Assembly (NCBI GenBank): GCA_028690665.1
Contig: JAQVAV010000016.1
Span: forward strand, 1 to 64,000
Length of the DNA: 64,000 nt
Reading direction: 5' to 3'
DNA from: Paludibacter sp.
GTDB taxonomy: Bacteria; Bacteroidota; Bacteroidia; Bacteroidales; Paludibacteraceae
This document shows, in pieces, positions 48,997 to 59,303 of this stretch; within the stretch, counting starts at the first letter, position 1; each line of letters opens with the position of its first letter. The notes under the pieces are model-generated. The model made no database searches and was not told where the DNA came from. It saw nothing but the letters and a program-made list of their open reading frames with translations. The position numbers and the translations under genes are program-made.

Positions 48997-49572
48997 ATGA
49001 GAACAAAAGACGAAGAAAAAGTTATCCGCATTTATAATGCCGCCATTAAAGTAGTAAACTCCGACGGATTTGAAGGCAGTTCCATGTCAAAAATTGCGAC
49101 TGAAGCCAATGTATGCGCTGCTACCATCTATTTGTATTTTGAGAATAAAGATGACGTGATCAAAAAACTTTTTCTCCATATCAAAAATAAACTCGGGACA
49201 ACACACGTTTCCGGTGACAACGAACTTTCTCCGTCAAAAGGGACTTTCAGGACACTCTGGATAAATCATTATCAGCAGATTACAAATAATTTCGAAGAAT
49301 TTATTTTTTACGAAAATTTCATCAATTCTCCTTTAATAGATAAAATAGAAAAAGAATATACTCAAGACTATTGTAATGTATTTCAGTCTCTTTTCGACCG
49401 TTCAAAAAAAACAGGATTGATTCAGCCACTTGATAACGATATTTTATTCAGTCTGCTTTTTGCACCCATTAATCATTTAGCTAAAAAATCGAAACTCAAT
49501 GATTCAGCTTTAAATATGAACGAACTGATTCAGGTGTTCGAAGCATCTTGGAAATCTGTTTCCAAAGAATAA
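48997..49572 (+). CDS. TetR/AcrR-family transcriptional regulator
   Basis: AAIKVVNSDGFEGSSMSKIATEANVCAATIYLYFENKDDVIKKLF HTH. Confidence 0.93.
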   Translation: MRTKDEEKVIRIYNAAIKVVNSDGFEGSSMSKIATEANVCAATIYLYFENKDDVIKKLFLHIKNKLGTTHVSGDNELSPSKGTFRTLWINHYQQITNNFEEFIFYENFINSPLIDKIEKEYTQDYCNVFQSLFDRSKKTGLIQPLDNDILFSLLFAPINHLAKKSKLNDSALNMNELIQVFEASWKSVSKE

Positions 49573-49580
49573 ATTCAAAC

Positions 49581-49606
49581 ATAAAATGAACAATCATTCA
49601 TTTTAT
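49581..49606. promoter_or_regulatory. second probable TetR operator
   Basis: ATAAAATGAACAATCATTCATTTTAT, related to the palindrome at 48971; upstream of the nitroreductase gene. Confidence 0.65.
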
Positions 49607-49646
49607 ATGTTTCAACAAAAAATTTCAAAACCAAAATATAAAAATT

Positions 49647-50282
49647 ATGAGTTTATTAGAATCATTTCAATGGCGATATGCCACAAAGAAATTCGACCCA
49701 ACTAAAAAAGTAAGCGAAGAAAACGTCAACAATATACTTGAAGCCGCTCGTTTAGCACCAACTTCTTCCGGATTACAACCGTTCAAAGTTCTTTTGATAA
49801 CGAATCAGGAAATAAAAAAACAGTTAGTGGCTGCGGCAAACGGTCAGGAAATGGTTGCCGACTGTTCTCATTTGCTGGTTTTTGCGGCATGGGACAATTA
49901 CACAGAAGAACGCATCGACCATATTTACGACATTACGACTCAGGAACGCAACATGCCTGCGGACAGGTACGATGCTTATAAAAACCGTTTAAAAACTGTC
50001 TATCTGAACCGTGCATCTCAAACAAATTTTGAACACGCCGCCCGCCAGGCATACATTGCCTTGGGATTTGCCATGGCAGAAGCTGCAAGTTTAAAAGTTG
50101 ATTCTGTTCCTATGGAAGGTTTTGCCGCAGCAGAAGTTGATCAAATTCTGAATTTAAAGGAGTCCGGATTAAAAACGGTTTTAATGTTACCTTTAGGTTA
50201 TCGTGATGCAGACAACGACTGGCTGCTACCTCAAAAAAAGGTTCGTCATCCGAAAGATGAATTCATTGTTGAAATAAAATAA
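49647..50282 (+). CDS. NfsB-like NAD(P)H-dependent nitroreductase
   Basis: FQWRYATKKFDPTKKVSEENVNNILEAARLAPTSSGLQPFKVLLI. Confidence 0.93.
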   Translation: MSLLESFQWRYATKKFDPTKKVSEENVNNILEAARLAPTSSGLQPFKVLLITNQEIKKQLVAAANGQEMVADCSHLLVFAAWDNYTEERIDHIYDITTQERNMPADRYDAYKNRLKTVYLNRASQTNFEHAARQAYIALGFAMAEAASLKVDSVPMEGFAAAEVDQILNLKESGLKTVLMLPLGYRDADNDWLLPQKKVRHPKDEFIVEIK

Positions 50283-50307
50283 TGAATCTTTATTCTCACC
50301 TCACTCC

Positions 50308-50337
50308 GACCCCGCCAGTTTTATAAATGACGGGGTC
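50308..50337 (+). terminator. terminator of the nitroreductase gene
   Basis: GACCCCG...CGGGGTC hairpin followed by an AT-rich tail. Confidence 0.6.
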
Positions 50338-50428
50338 AATTATATTTTGTCTCTTTTCACGAGAACTTTGGCAGTATTTTCAAAATTCATTTACAAACAA
50401 TTAAAGCCCCCGATTGTTTTAAAATGTA

Positions 50429-50459
50429 TTTTATGCACTCTTAAAAATCATTACCTTTG
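50429..50459 (+). promoter_or_regulatory. Bacteroidota-type promoter for mtaB
   Basis: TTTT-N19-TACCTTTG upstream of ATG 50483. Confidence 0.6.
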
Positions 50460-50482
50460 CAAACTGAATCCGAAACAATAAA

Positions 50483-51796
50483 ATGATCGATAACAACATA
50501 TTTCATAATAAAAAAGTTGCATTTCACACATTAGGTTGTAAACTGAATTTTGCCGAAACGTCGGCAATAGGGAAAAAAATGGCTGAAGAAGGCTTTGTAA
50601 AAGTTCGTCCGGGAGAAGAAGCCGATGTTTGTGTCATAAACACCTGCACGGTAACGGACACAGCCGACCGGAAATGCCGTCAGGCAATCGGAAAATTCCA
50701 TAGAATGTACCCGAACTCCATTATGGTTATTACTGGTTGCTATGCTCAGCTAAAACCTGAAGAAATCACAAAAATTGAAGGCGTTGATCTTGTATTGGGA
50801 GCCAATGAGAAATTCAGTATTCTTGAATATCTGAGAGATATTGACCCGGAAAAACCGGCAGAATTTCATACGACCAAAATCAATCAAATCAAAGAGTTCA
50901 AACCTTCATGTTCGAGAGATGACCGTACCCGTTACTTTCTGAAAGTACAGGATGGTTGCGATTATTATTGCACTTATTGCACCATTCCATTTGCCCGGGG
51001 ACGTAGCAGAAGCGCATCGGTTGCCGAAACCGTTGCCATAGCACATGAAGCTATCGATGCCGGTGCCAAAGAAATTGTACTGACAGGTGTAAATATCGGG
51101 GATTTTGGAGTGCATACCGACGAAACATTTTTCGATCTGGTGAAAGATCTTGACAATATTGAGAGGGATGTTCGTTTTCGCATTTCATCTATTGAACCTA
51201 ACCTGCTTACGGATGAAATTATTGAATATGTGGCCACAAGCAAACGTATTATGCCCCATTTTCACATTCCCCTGCAATCGGGAACCAATGAGGTATTAAA
51301 ACTCATGCGACGTAAATACAATCGTGAACTGTTTGCACATAAGGTTGAGAAGATAAAGAGTTTGATGCCACACGCGTTTATCGGAGTTGATGTAATTGTC
51401 GGGGTGCGCGGTGAAACGCCGGAACTTTTTGAAGCATCCTGCCAGTTTATCGACTCGTTAGATGTTTCTCAGCTCCATGTTTTCACTTATTCGGAACGTA
51501 CCGGAACAAAAATGCTTGAAATAGAGCAAAACACACCAGTAGTCGAACGCAAAAAGCGCAGTGATATTCTGCATTTGCTGTCTGAAAAAAAGACAAAAGC
51601 TTTTTACGAAAGTCAAATGGGAAAAACTTATCCTATTTTATGGGAAAGTCGCCGTTTCGGAGATAATATGGTTGGATTCACCAATAATTATATCCGGGCT
51701 GAAAGGTCTTACGATAAAGACATGATAAATAAAGTGCAGGAAGTAACGCTTGGCGAATGGAATTCGGATGGTTCGGCACTCGTAATTAAAGCATAG
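50483..51796 (+). CDS. mtaB: tRNA (N6-L-threonylcarbamoyladenosine(37)-C(2))-methylthiotransferase
   Basis: TLGCKLNFAETSAIGK, VINTCTVTDTADRKCRQ, VQDGCDYYCTYCTIPFARGRSRS radical SAM CxxxCxxC. Confidence 0.93.
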   Translation: MIDNNIFHNKKVAFHTLGCKLNFAETSAIGKKMAEEGFVKVRPGEEADVCVINTCTVTDTADRKCRQAIGKFHRMYPNSIMVITGCYAQLKPEEITKIEGVDLVLGANEKFSILEYLRDIDPEKPAEFHTTKINQIKEFKPSCSRDDRTRYFLKVQDGCDYYCTYCTIPFARGRSRSASVAETVAIAHEAIDAGAKEIVLTGVNIGDFGVHTDETFFDLVKDLDNIERDVRFRISSIEPNLLTDEIIEYVATSKRIMPHFHIPLQSGTNEVLKLMRRKYNRELFAHKVEKIKSLMPHAFIGVDVIVGVRGETPELFEASCQFIDSLDVSQLHVFTYSERTGTKMLEIEQNTPVVERKKRSDILHLLSEKKTKAFYESQMGKTYPILWESRRFGDNMVGFTNNYIRAERSYDKDMINKVQEVTLGEWNSDGSALVIKA

Positions 51797-51829
51797 AACA
51801 GGTTAATAATAAATATAAAAAATATAAAA

Positions 51830-52585
51830 GTGTTAGCAAAACGAATTATCCCCTGCCTGGATATTAAAGATGGCAAGACCGTAAAAGGCATTAACTTTTT
51901 GAATATAACTGATGTAGGAGATCCCGTTGAGTTAGGAGCACTCTATGCTAAAATGGGTGCAGATGAACTTGTTTTTTTAGACATTACAGCTACCAACGAA
52001 AAAAGAAAAACTTTATCGGAATTAGTTACCCGTATTGCCAAACACATCAATATTCCGTTTACTGTCGGAGGTGGGATTTCGAGTGTCGAAGACGTTTCGG
52101 TTTTACTATCGTGCGGAGCTGATAAAATTTCAGTCAACACATCGGCCGTAAAAAATCCGCAACTGATTAAAGAGCTTGCCGGACAATTTGGAAGTCAGTG
52201 CGTTGTTTTAGCCATTGATACAAAATGTATTGATGGAGAATGGTATGTATTCCTGAACGGAGGCAGAATTCCGACCGACATCAAAACAATTGAATGGGCC
52301 AAACAAGCGGTTGAACTGGGAGCCGGAGAAATTTTGCTCACATCAATGAATCATGACGGTACAAAAGACGGATTTGCTTTAGACATCACCCGTACAGTTT
52401 CTGAAGCTGTAAATGTCCCGGTCATTGCCAGTGGAGGCGCCGGAAAAATGGAGCATTTTGTCACTGTTTTCGACGAAGGAAAAGCCGATGCTGCCTTAGC
52501 GGCGAGTATTTTTCATTATAAAGAAATTGGGATTCCGGAACTAAAAGCCTATCTGAAAGAACATAATATTGCGGTGAGATATTGA
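51830..52585 (+). CDS. hisF: imidazole glycerol phosphate synthase cyclase subunit
   Basis: [56 protein letters not shown] start. Confidence 0.96.
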   Translation: MLAKRIIPCLDIKDGKTVKGINFLNITDVGDPVELGALYAKMGADELVFLDITATNEKRKTLSELVTRIAKHINIPFTVGGGISSVEDVSVLLSCGADKISVNTSAVKNPQLIKELAGQFGSQCVVLAIDTKCIDGEWYVFLNGGRIPTDIKTIEWAKQAVELGAGEILLTSMNHDGTKDGFALDITRTVSEAVNVPVIASGGAGKMEHFVTVFDEGKADAALAASIFHYKEIGIPELKAYLKEHNIAVRY

Positions 52586-52807
52586 TTAGATTTAGTTCTT
52601 TGGTTTAGATGGCTCTCGAAAAGAACGATTGATAATTTGTTATTTAGTTATTTACTTCATGTTATTTGTCTTTCGGACAACTTATTGTATAACCTAATAA
52701 CTATCAATAACGCAGAGCAAATAACAGTTTTTAGTTTTCGATTCACTCATTGACTCATTAGCATATTATTAAACATCTTAGTTTCTGATTATAGAAAATA
52801 CAGATTC

Positions 52808-53809
52808 ATGAAAATTTATCATATAGTCATATTTTTTCTGCTTATAAGTTTTACCTCCTGCAATGATGCAGTAGAATCTCCTTATCCGAATGTCACTCCG
52901 GTTCAAAAAAGCGGCTTACCAACCAAAGGACGGTCATCGGCAGTAAGCTTTGTTATCAACGACAAAGCCTATATAACTTTAGGTCGCACCGGATTAAGAA
53001 CCGGGAAAGTAGCTGATGTATGGCAATATGATCCTGATAATGACAGTTGGTCACAAAAAGCGAATTTTCCGGGTATCGGACGTGTTAAAGCCATAGCTCA
53101 GGTAGTTGATGGCAAAGCTTACGTCGGATTGGGATTTGACTCTGATTCGACAGTTTACAAGCCCAATTCTTATTTAAATGATTTTTGGATGTACAACCCC
53201 GACAACGACACATGGATACGCAAAACCGATTTTCCCGGGACAAAAAAAAACAACGTTTATTATTCTGATGCATGTGTAAGTTTTGTCTATGGACATTATA
53301 TTATTGTAGGATCCGGATTTGACGGTTATAGTTTTCGACCCCAATTTTGGAAATATGACACCACAAACGACCAATGGGAGCAATTATCTGATTTTCCATA
53401 CTACGGACGGGCTGCTGCGACTGCATGTACCGATGGAGAACGATACTTCTTTGGTAGCGGTTACAACACACGAAGTCGCAAAGACTGGTGGGAATACTTC
53501 CCGGCAACAGACTCCTGGAAAGAAAAAGAATCACTACCCGAGAACGGCAGGGAAAATGCTGTTTCTTTTTCAACTGAAAATCGCTTTTTCGTAGCAACCG
53601 GCAGGCACTTCGGAGGAACACTTACTACCAATGAGTTCAAATCCGATATTCTGGAATATGATGCCGATAATAATTGCTGGTACAGACGCGGAAACCTTGC
53701 TCAGGGACGTGAAAATGCGATATGTTTTGTCATAAAGAACAAAGCTTATATAGGTTTCGGCGACAATGATGAGGAGGTTTTTAATGACTTATGGTGTATC
53801 GAACCTTAA
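52808..53809 (+). CDS. kelch-repeat (galactose-oxidase-like) lipoprotein
   Basis: lipobox LISFTSCND; repeated VWQYDPDNDSWSQKANFPG, WMYNPDNDTWIRKTDFPG, WKYDTTNDQWEQLSDFPYYGRAAA kelch blades. Confidence 0.9.
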   Translation: MKIYHIVIFFLLISFTSCNDAVESPYPNVTPVQKSGLPTKGRSSAVSFVINDKAYITLGRTGLRTGKVADVWQYDPDNDSWSQKANFPGIGRVKAIAQVVDGKAYVGLGFDSDSTVYKPNSYLNDFWMYNPDNDTWIRKTDFPGTKKNNVYYSDACVSFVYGHYIIVGSGFDGYSFRPQFWKYDTTNDQWEQLSDFPYYGRAAATACTDGERYFFGSGYNTRSRKDWWEYFPATDSWKEKESLPENGRENAVSFSTENRFFVATGRHFGGTLTTNEFKSDILEYDADNNCWYRRGNLAQGRENAICFVIKNKAYIGFGDNDEEVFNDLWCIEP

Positions 53810-53812
53810 AAA

Positions 53813-55240
53813 ATGAAAATCATGTTGATAAAAAGATATTCTATACTCATTATCTCTTTTTTAGGGTTCATAAATTTTCCCATAAAAACTACCGCACAGA
53901 CAGATACTATTCATTATGATATTTCGGCCTCAGGATTAATCTCTTCGGGAGACTATGCTCCTTTCTGGTTACAAAATAAATCTTATGGAACAACATCGTC
54001 TAAACCAGGCAGTTCCCAATTGAATGTTTCTGCAGAAAAAAACATGAACCGCAACGGAGATTGGTTTGATTTCGGAGGAAAATTTTCAGCTGAATGTCAA
54101 GTAGATAAAACAGGTACAAACGTTTTTATTGATGAATTGTACTTGAAAACAAGATTATTTTTCGTTGATTTTTCGATTGGAGCCAAACATGAAATTTACG
54201 GAAATCAGGATTCCGTACTTTCCTGTGGTGGGTTACTTTTCTCGCAAAACAGCAGGGCTATTCCAAAGATATACGCAGGTATTGAAAACTTCAAACCAAT
54301 TCCTTTCACTTATGGTTATTTAGAAATTAAAGGAGGGTTGTCACACGGAGTATTCAACGATAATATTTACGTTCAAAGCATTTTTCTTCATCATAAATAT
54401 GCTTATGCCCGGGTTGGAGGAAAACTCCCTGTAAATATTCAATATGGTTTAGACCATGTTGCTCAATGGGGAGGAACTCACCCCATTTATGGAAAAATGT
54501 ATGATGGATTCAATGATTATTTAAATATCTTTTTCATTCATGGAGGAGGTAACATAACCTCTGAACAAATCAATGCTCAAGGAAACCATATCATTTCACA
54601 AAGTGCAAAAATAGAGCTTAAAATCAGTAATTTCAGAATATCCGGTTACATGCAGAATATCTCTGAAGACAGACCCATAAAACTCTTCTGGGAAGCCCCT
54701 AATAAAAGTGATGGTTTGTGGGGAATGTCTGTAAAAAACAAAAATTTTCCTTTTATCAAATCAATCCTGTATGAGTATCTGAGCACTACAGACCAATCCG
54801 GCCCGTATCACGATAAAGATGGCATTATTTACGGAGGAAATGACAGTTACTTTTATAATGGGATTTATCCTACCGGCTGGAGCTATTTCCAAAGGACAAT
54901 TGGAACTCCGTTTATAACTTCATCAGTTTATAACAAAAACGGAGAAATATACATAACCAATAACCGGACTCAGGTACATCATTTTGGTTTATCCGGAGAA
55001 TTCGGTAAGTACTATTTCAAAGCTTTGGCTTCTTTCTCAAAGAACTATGGAACTTACAACAAGCCTTATTCTGCATGCAAAACTTCAAGTGATTTTCTAT
55101 TGGATGTAAACCATAAGTTTGAACATTTATGGGGTATCAATGCTGGATTGAAAATAGGAGCTGATTTTGGAGCAATGTATGGGAACAATACCGGAATCCA
55201 GATTACTTTACGCAAAAGTGGTGATTTATGGAAATGGTAA
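53813..55240 (+). CDS. capsule assembly Wzi family outer-membrane protein
   Basis: IHYDISASGLISSGDYAPFWLQNKSYGT; GLDHVAQWGGTHPIYGKMYDGFNDYLNIFF. Confidence 0.88.
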   Translation: MKIMLIKRYSILIISFLGFINFPIKTTAQTDTIHYDISASGLISSGDYAPFWLQNKSYGTTSSKPGSSQLNVSAEKNMNRNGDWFDFGGKFSAECQVDKTGTNVFIDELYLKTRLFFVDFSIGAKHEIYGNQDSVLSCGGLLFSQNSRAIPKIYAGIENFKPIPFTYGYLEIKGGLSHGVFNDNIYVQSIFLHHKYAYARVGGKLPVNIQYGLDHVAQWGGTHPIYGKMYDGFNDYLNIFFIHGGGNITSEQINAQGNHIISQSAKIELKISNFRISGYMQNISEDRPIKLFWEAPNKSDGLWGMSVKNKNFPFIKSILYEYLSTTDQSGPYHDKDGIIYGGNDSYFYNGIYPTGWSYFQRTIGTPFITSSVYNKNGEIYITNNRTQVHHFGLSGEFGKYYFKALASFSKNYGTYNKPYSACKTSSDFLLDVNHKFEHLWGINAGLKIGADFGAMYGNNTGIQITLRKSGDLWKW

Positions 55241-55243
55241 CAT

Positions 55244-55903
55244 TTAGACTTGCATAGCGTACACGGCAATTGAAATAACACTTAAAGCCAGGACAACAAC
55301 AGGAATTCTAACCTGCTGATCAGACATTTCAGTGTCGAAAAGAGATTTCCTGTACTTTTTCAAAAGGAAGTATATTCCATAGGCAACGGACAAACCAACA
55401 ACCATTCCGCCCAAAATATCAAAGGGATAGTGCACTCCCAGATACATTCTTGAATATGAGTTGACAACAGCCCAAAGGAATATTGCAATGGTATAAAAAC
55501 GTTTACGCATTATGTAGGAGGTCATCAGTGCAAATGCAAAAGAATTTGCGGCGTGAGAAGAAACAAAACCATATTTACCGCTTCTGTAATTATTGACTAT
55601 GTGCACAAGTCCGTCCAATGCAGGATCCCGGCTCGGACGCAACCTCTGAACAACATTTTTTATAACTCCCGATGCCAACTGATCAGCCAATACAATAGTC
55701 AGAACAACAGCTAATATAATCCATATCGATTTATATTTATATTTTATAACGACAGGAATCAAGAATGCCGCATACATAGGAATCCAGACTTTCACGGTAC
55801 TGAAAGTGATCATAAAATGATCGAAATAATCATTATGCCAGCCATTGATTAGCAACAGAAGCCACGTATCAATATTATTCAGAAACTCAAGCATCGGCTC
55901 CAA
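55244..55903 (-). CDS. PAP2-family phosphatase
   Basis: KNVVQRLRPSRDP, KYGFVSSHAANSFAFA, SYSRMYLGVHYPFDILGG motifs. Confidence 0.93.
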   Translation of the reverse strand: MEPMLEFLNNIDTWLLLLINGWHNDYFDHFMITFSTVKVWIPMYAAFLIPVVIKYKYKSIWIILAVVLTIVLADQLASGVIKNVVQRLRPSRDPALDGLVHIVNNYRSGKYGFVSSHAANSFAFALMTSYIMRKRFYTIAIFLWAVVNSYSRMYLGVHYPFDILGGMVVGLSVAYGIYFLLKKYRKSLFDTEMSDQQVRIPVVVLALSVISIAVYAMQV

Positions 55904-55909
55904 ATTGAA

Positions 55910-56668
55910 TTATATTTTTTCTATGGTCGAATCTTCCACCCATCCAACATTTCCATTACCCAGAAGAATTTCCGACCAAGTTCCCAGTGTGCTTTTAACT
56001 TTTACTTTTGTACCTTCATGCAGCTGAAACAAATCGGTTCCGCTTTTATCCGGGGAGCTTTTCACAATAACGACACCGGACATAATTATAGCATCATTAT
56101 GATGAATCATTTGATTTTTCCGGATTCCGGAAAACAACATAGTGACAATGCAGAGTCCGAATAAAACGACTGCACCGTAAAAAGATATTTTACGAAATGA
56201 GACAGAAAATGCAAAAACAAAAATCAACACTAATGTCAAACTTAGTACAAAAGTAATCACACTAACAACTAACCACTGATTGGAAGTCAAATCTTTTACC
56301 AATAATTCCATCCAGCGCTTTATAAAAAACGATGGAGGGGAAACCACATTATCAATCACCTTTAACTGGGCCATTTCCAAATTCACTTTAGCATCATCAT
56401 ATCCGGGCTTTAAACGCAAAGCGCGCTCGTAATTCAGGATAGCTTTCGCTGTTTCATTTTGCTTATAATAAGCATTTCCGAGATTATAATATAATTCCGC
56501 GGCAACTCCGTTTGTCTTTAATATTTCTTCGTAAGCTTTTGCTGCTGCCTGATAATCTCCTTTTGAATAGAGAGCATTAGCCTGCTTTGCAACATCTGTT
56601 TGAGCGTTTAATGTAGCCGCTACAAAACTAAAAATAACCGTAAAAATAAAAATACTACGTTTCATCAT
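55910..56668 (-). CDS. batE: BatE-type protein (TPR + TM + SH3-like)
   Basis: TPR ANALYSKGDYQAAAKAYEEIL..., TMs, C-terminal SH3-like KVKVKSTLGTWSEILLGNGNVGWVEDS; position in the Bat operon. Confidence 0.85.
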   Translation of the reverse strand: MMKRSIFIFTVIFSFVAATLNAQTDVAKQANALYSKGDYQAAAKAYEEILKTNGVAAELYYNLGNAYYKQNETAKAILNYERALRLKPGYDDAKVNLEMAQLKVIDNVVSPPSFFIKRWMELLVKDLTSNQWLVVSVITFVLSLTLVLIFVFAFSVSFRKISFYGAVVLFGLCIVTMLFSGIRKNQMIHHNDAIIMSGVVIVKSSPDKSGTDLFQLHEGTKVKVKSTLGTWSEILLGNGNVGWVEDSTIEKI

Positions 56669-56679
56669 CTGCTTACTTG

Positions 56680-58506
56680 TTATTTTCTGACTATATTTTC
56701 GAGATTACTGATTGCCTTTATGGTTTCTGCATACAGATTACCCATCTCCTGCTGGCCTGTATTCGGAGCAAAACGGGCGAATTCACAGGTATTCAATATT
56801 TGCATCAGTTCGTTTATGGCATCAGGGCTTACACCTTTAGCACTTAATTCCTCCTGAACTCTTTCTTTGGTAAGAGAAGATGCAGGAATCGTAAGTTTGT
56901 CACTCAGATAGTTCCATACGGCCTTCATAACTTCTTCGTAGAACTGGTCTTTTTTGCCTTCGGACAGTAACTTCTGAGCCAGGTTCAAACGCTTACGCGC
57001 CACTTTATTCGCTTTTTTATTCTTTACAAACTCTATATTTGAGTTTTCCTCCGTATGTTTTTTCAGGAAGAAAAATAAAAACAGAGCTATTACTAAAGGT
57101 ACTCCGTAAAGCAACCAGCCTAACAGTGTTCCAAACGCCGGAACCGATTCTGCACTACTAATAGCAATAGGATTGGTTTCGATAAAACGAATATCTTTGG
57201 CCAACTGCTTTACGTCTTCTTTATTGACGTAAGTACCTACAACTGTATTATCCGAACTCCCATCGCCTTTCAATACTTTTAAATTATAGGCTGGGCTCTT
57301 CAATATCTTATATTTCTTATCCTGAGAATCGAAGTATGAAAATTCAGCTTCCGGTATTACATAATCACCGGCATGACGCGGAATAAACATATATTCGATT
57401 GTTTTCGTACCCGAAACTCCGGCAGCAGATGCCTTGAAATTATTAGTTACTTTCGGATCATAAACATCAAAACCATCAGGTGCTTTAATGTCAGGGTTTT
57501 TAATCAGTTTCATGTTTCCGCTACCACTAATACTTACTTTAATAGTAATAGCATCATTTTCTTTAACCTGATTTGCCGATATATTCGACTTCATGCTGAA
57601 ATGTCCGACAGTACCGTTAAATCCGGCAGGTTTGTTCTCGGGCAAAGGCAACACCCTGATTTTCAACGATGGTGCTACCAAGTTTTTATTTACATTGGTG
57701 TATGAGTCAAAAAAATCGTCGAATATACTTCTTACCTGCGAACGGTTCTGCACGCGGACAACCGCCTCGTAGGTTGATTTATCAATGGTTATCTCTCCGG
57801 AATGCTGGGGATACAAAACTACCTGATACAGAACTACAGAGCCATAGTTTTTGCCATTAAAATTCTCATAAGAAAACTGTTTATTCTGGTCCTGATCCAA
57901 ATCCTGCTTCATAAAACCATTAAAATCAGGCATTTTCTTATTTACACATTGTACCACATCTACCAATGTGTATAGTTTATAAGTAACAGTAACAGCCTCA
58001 TTCTCATAGATATTTGATTTAGATATGCTGGCTCTTACAAACAAATTTTCGTTATTAATTGACTGTCCGGAGGAAGTGCTTCTGCGTGAAGAACTTCCGG
58101 AACTCGCAGCAGAAGGATCCTCCGGAGGTAATACCTTAATGGATAAACCATTTGAAATATACTTTGTTCCATCAACCATAATAGTAGCTGAAGGTATTGT
58201 AAAAGTTCCCTGCTTTGATGCCTGAAGGGTATAAGTATATGAATTTGATACCGAAGATGTTGCCTTGCCATTGATAATCTGGTAGCTGGAGCTGGTAGAT
58301 TTAAATGGACCGGCAAGCACCTCAAAATTAGTTATTTCGGGAGCTCTGAAGTCGGAACCTGATGCATTCACAGTATAAACCAATTGAAAAGGCTTATCTG
58401 CAATAACAGTGGATGGAGCTGATGCTGTGAATCTTACCTGCTCCTCTGCATTCACTCCCCATAAAGTAAAAATCAATAACGTCAGAAATAATATTTTGTA
58501 TCTCAT
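56680..58506 (-). CDS. batD: BatD-type protein
   Basis: VRFTASAPSTVIADKPFQLVYTVNA...; oxygen-tolerance/BatD-family architecture with C-terminal TM. Confidence 0.88.
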   Translation of the reverse strand: MRYKILFLTLLIFTLWGVNAEEQVRFTASAPSTVIADKPFQLVYTVNASGSDFRAPEITNFEVLAGPFKSTSSSYQIINGKATSSVSNSYTYTLQASKQGTFTIPSATIMVDGTKYISNGLSIKVLPPEDPSAASSGSSSRRSTSSGQSINNENLFVRASISKSNIYENEAVTVTYKLYTLVDVVQCVNKKMPDFNGFMKQDLDQDQNKQFSYENFNGKNYGSVVLYQVVLYPQHSGEITIDKSTYEAVVRVQNRSQVRSIFDDFFDSYTNVNKNLVAPSLKIRVLPLPENKPAGFNGTVGHFSMKSNISANQVKENDAITIKVSISGSGNMKLIKNPDIKAPDGFDVYDPKVTNNFKASAAGVSGTKTIEYMFIPRHAGDYVIPEAEFSYFDSQDKKYKILKSPAYNLKVLKGDGSSDNTVVGTYVNKEDVKQLAKDIRFIETNPIAISSAESVPAFGTLLGWLLYGVPLVIALFLFFFLKKHTEENSNIEFVKNKKANKVARKRLNLAQKLLSEGKKDQFYEEVMKAVWNYLSDKLTIPASSLTKERVQEELSAKGVSPDAINELMQILNTCEFARFAPNTGQQEMGNLYAETIKAISNLENIVRK

Positions 58507-58555
58507 ATATTTATAAAACTATAAATGGTTAGTTTTTATAAAAGTCTATATCGTA

Positions 58556-59272
58556 TTACCAGTCTTTATCTGCACTTTTACGCGTGCGAACCTGCTGTTT
58601 CTTAGCATTTTCCATAGTGCCTTTTTCATCCTGCATTAAGGCATCAAGGATTTGCTGCGCATTTTCCTTCGACATTTGCTGTTTTTGTTGTTGCTGCTGT
58701 TGATCCTTGTTTTGCTGATCCTTTTTCTGCTGGTCTTTATTTTGTTGATCCTTATTTTGTTGATCCTTATTTTGTTTTTGATCTTTCTTATCGTTTTTCT
58801 TGTCTTTGTTATCCTTATTGTCCTTATTTTGCTGCTGTTGCTGCTTCTTCAACATAGCCTGCGCATAAGCCAGGTTATAACGGGTTTCATTATCAGCAGG
58901 ATTCGCTTTTAGAGCCATTTTATAGGCATCAATACTTTCCTGAATTTTGTTATCGCTCAACAAAGCATTTCCAGTATTATGAAAAGCAGCAGCCATTTTC
59001 ATTTTATCCTTATTATTCAATGAAACGGCATTTTTATATTGCTGTAAGGCATCTCCATATTTTTTTTGCCGGAAAAGTGCATTTCCCAAATCGTAATTTG
59101 CTTCAAACGATTTGGAATTTTTCTGCAAACCTTTTCGATAGGCAATTTCGGCTTCAGTATATTTTTTAGCATTATAATATTTATTACCTGCTTTTACATC
59201 ACCTGATTCTTCTTGTGCAGAAACCGAAAAATATACCCACGATAATAAAATTACAATTCCAAATTTATGCAT
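58556..59272 (-). CDS. batC: BatC-type TPR protein with K/D/Q low-complexity linker
   Basis: TPRs plus NKDQQNKDQQNKDQQKKDQQNKDQQQQQQKQQ. Confidence 0.85.
   Translation of the reverse strand: MHKFGIVILLSWVYFSVSAQEESGDVKAGNKYYNAKKYTEAEIAYRKGLQKNSKSFEANYDLGNALFRQKKYGDALQQYKNAVSLNNKDKMKMAAAFHNTGNALLSDNKIQESIDAYKMALKANPADNETRYNLAYAQAMLKKQQQQQNKDNKDNKDKKNDKKDQKQNKDQQNKDQQNKDQQKKDQQNKDQQQQQQKQQMSKENAQQILDALMQDEKGTMENAKKQQVRTRKSADKDW
58681..58860. repeat. low-complexity tandem repeat encoding (K/N)KDQQ
   Basis: iterated ttttgttgatcctta-type 15-nt units inside batC. Confidence 0.75.
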
Positions 59273-59303
59273 AATTTCTCTTTATTTTGAATTATAATAT
59301 CAA

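Noticed and set aside
58652-58912. 86-aa plus-strand Leu/Ile-rich ORF (MLRIFLRHLLFLLLLLLILVLLI...)
   Set aside because: Antisense shadow of the batC K/D/Q repeat; composition follows from the repeat.
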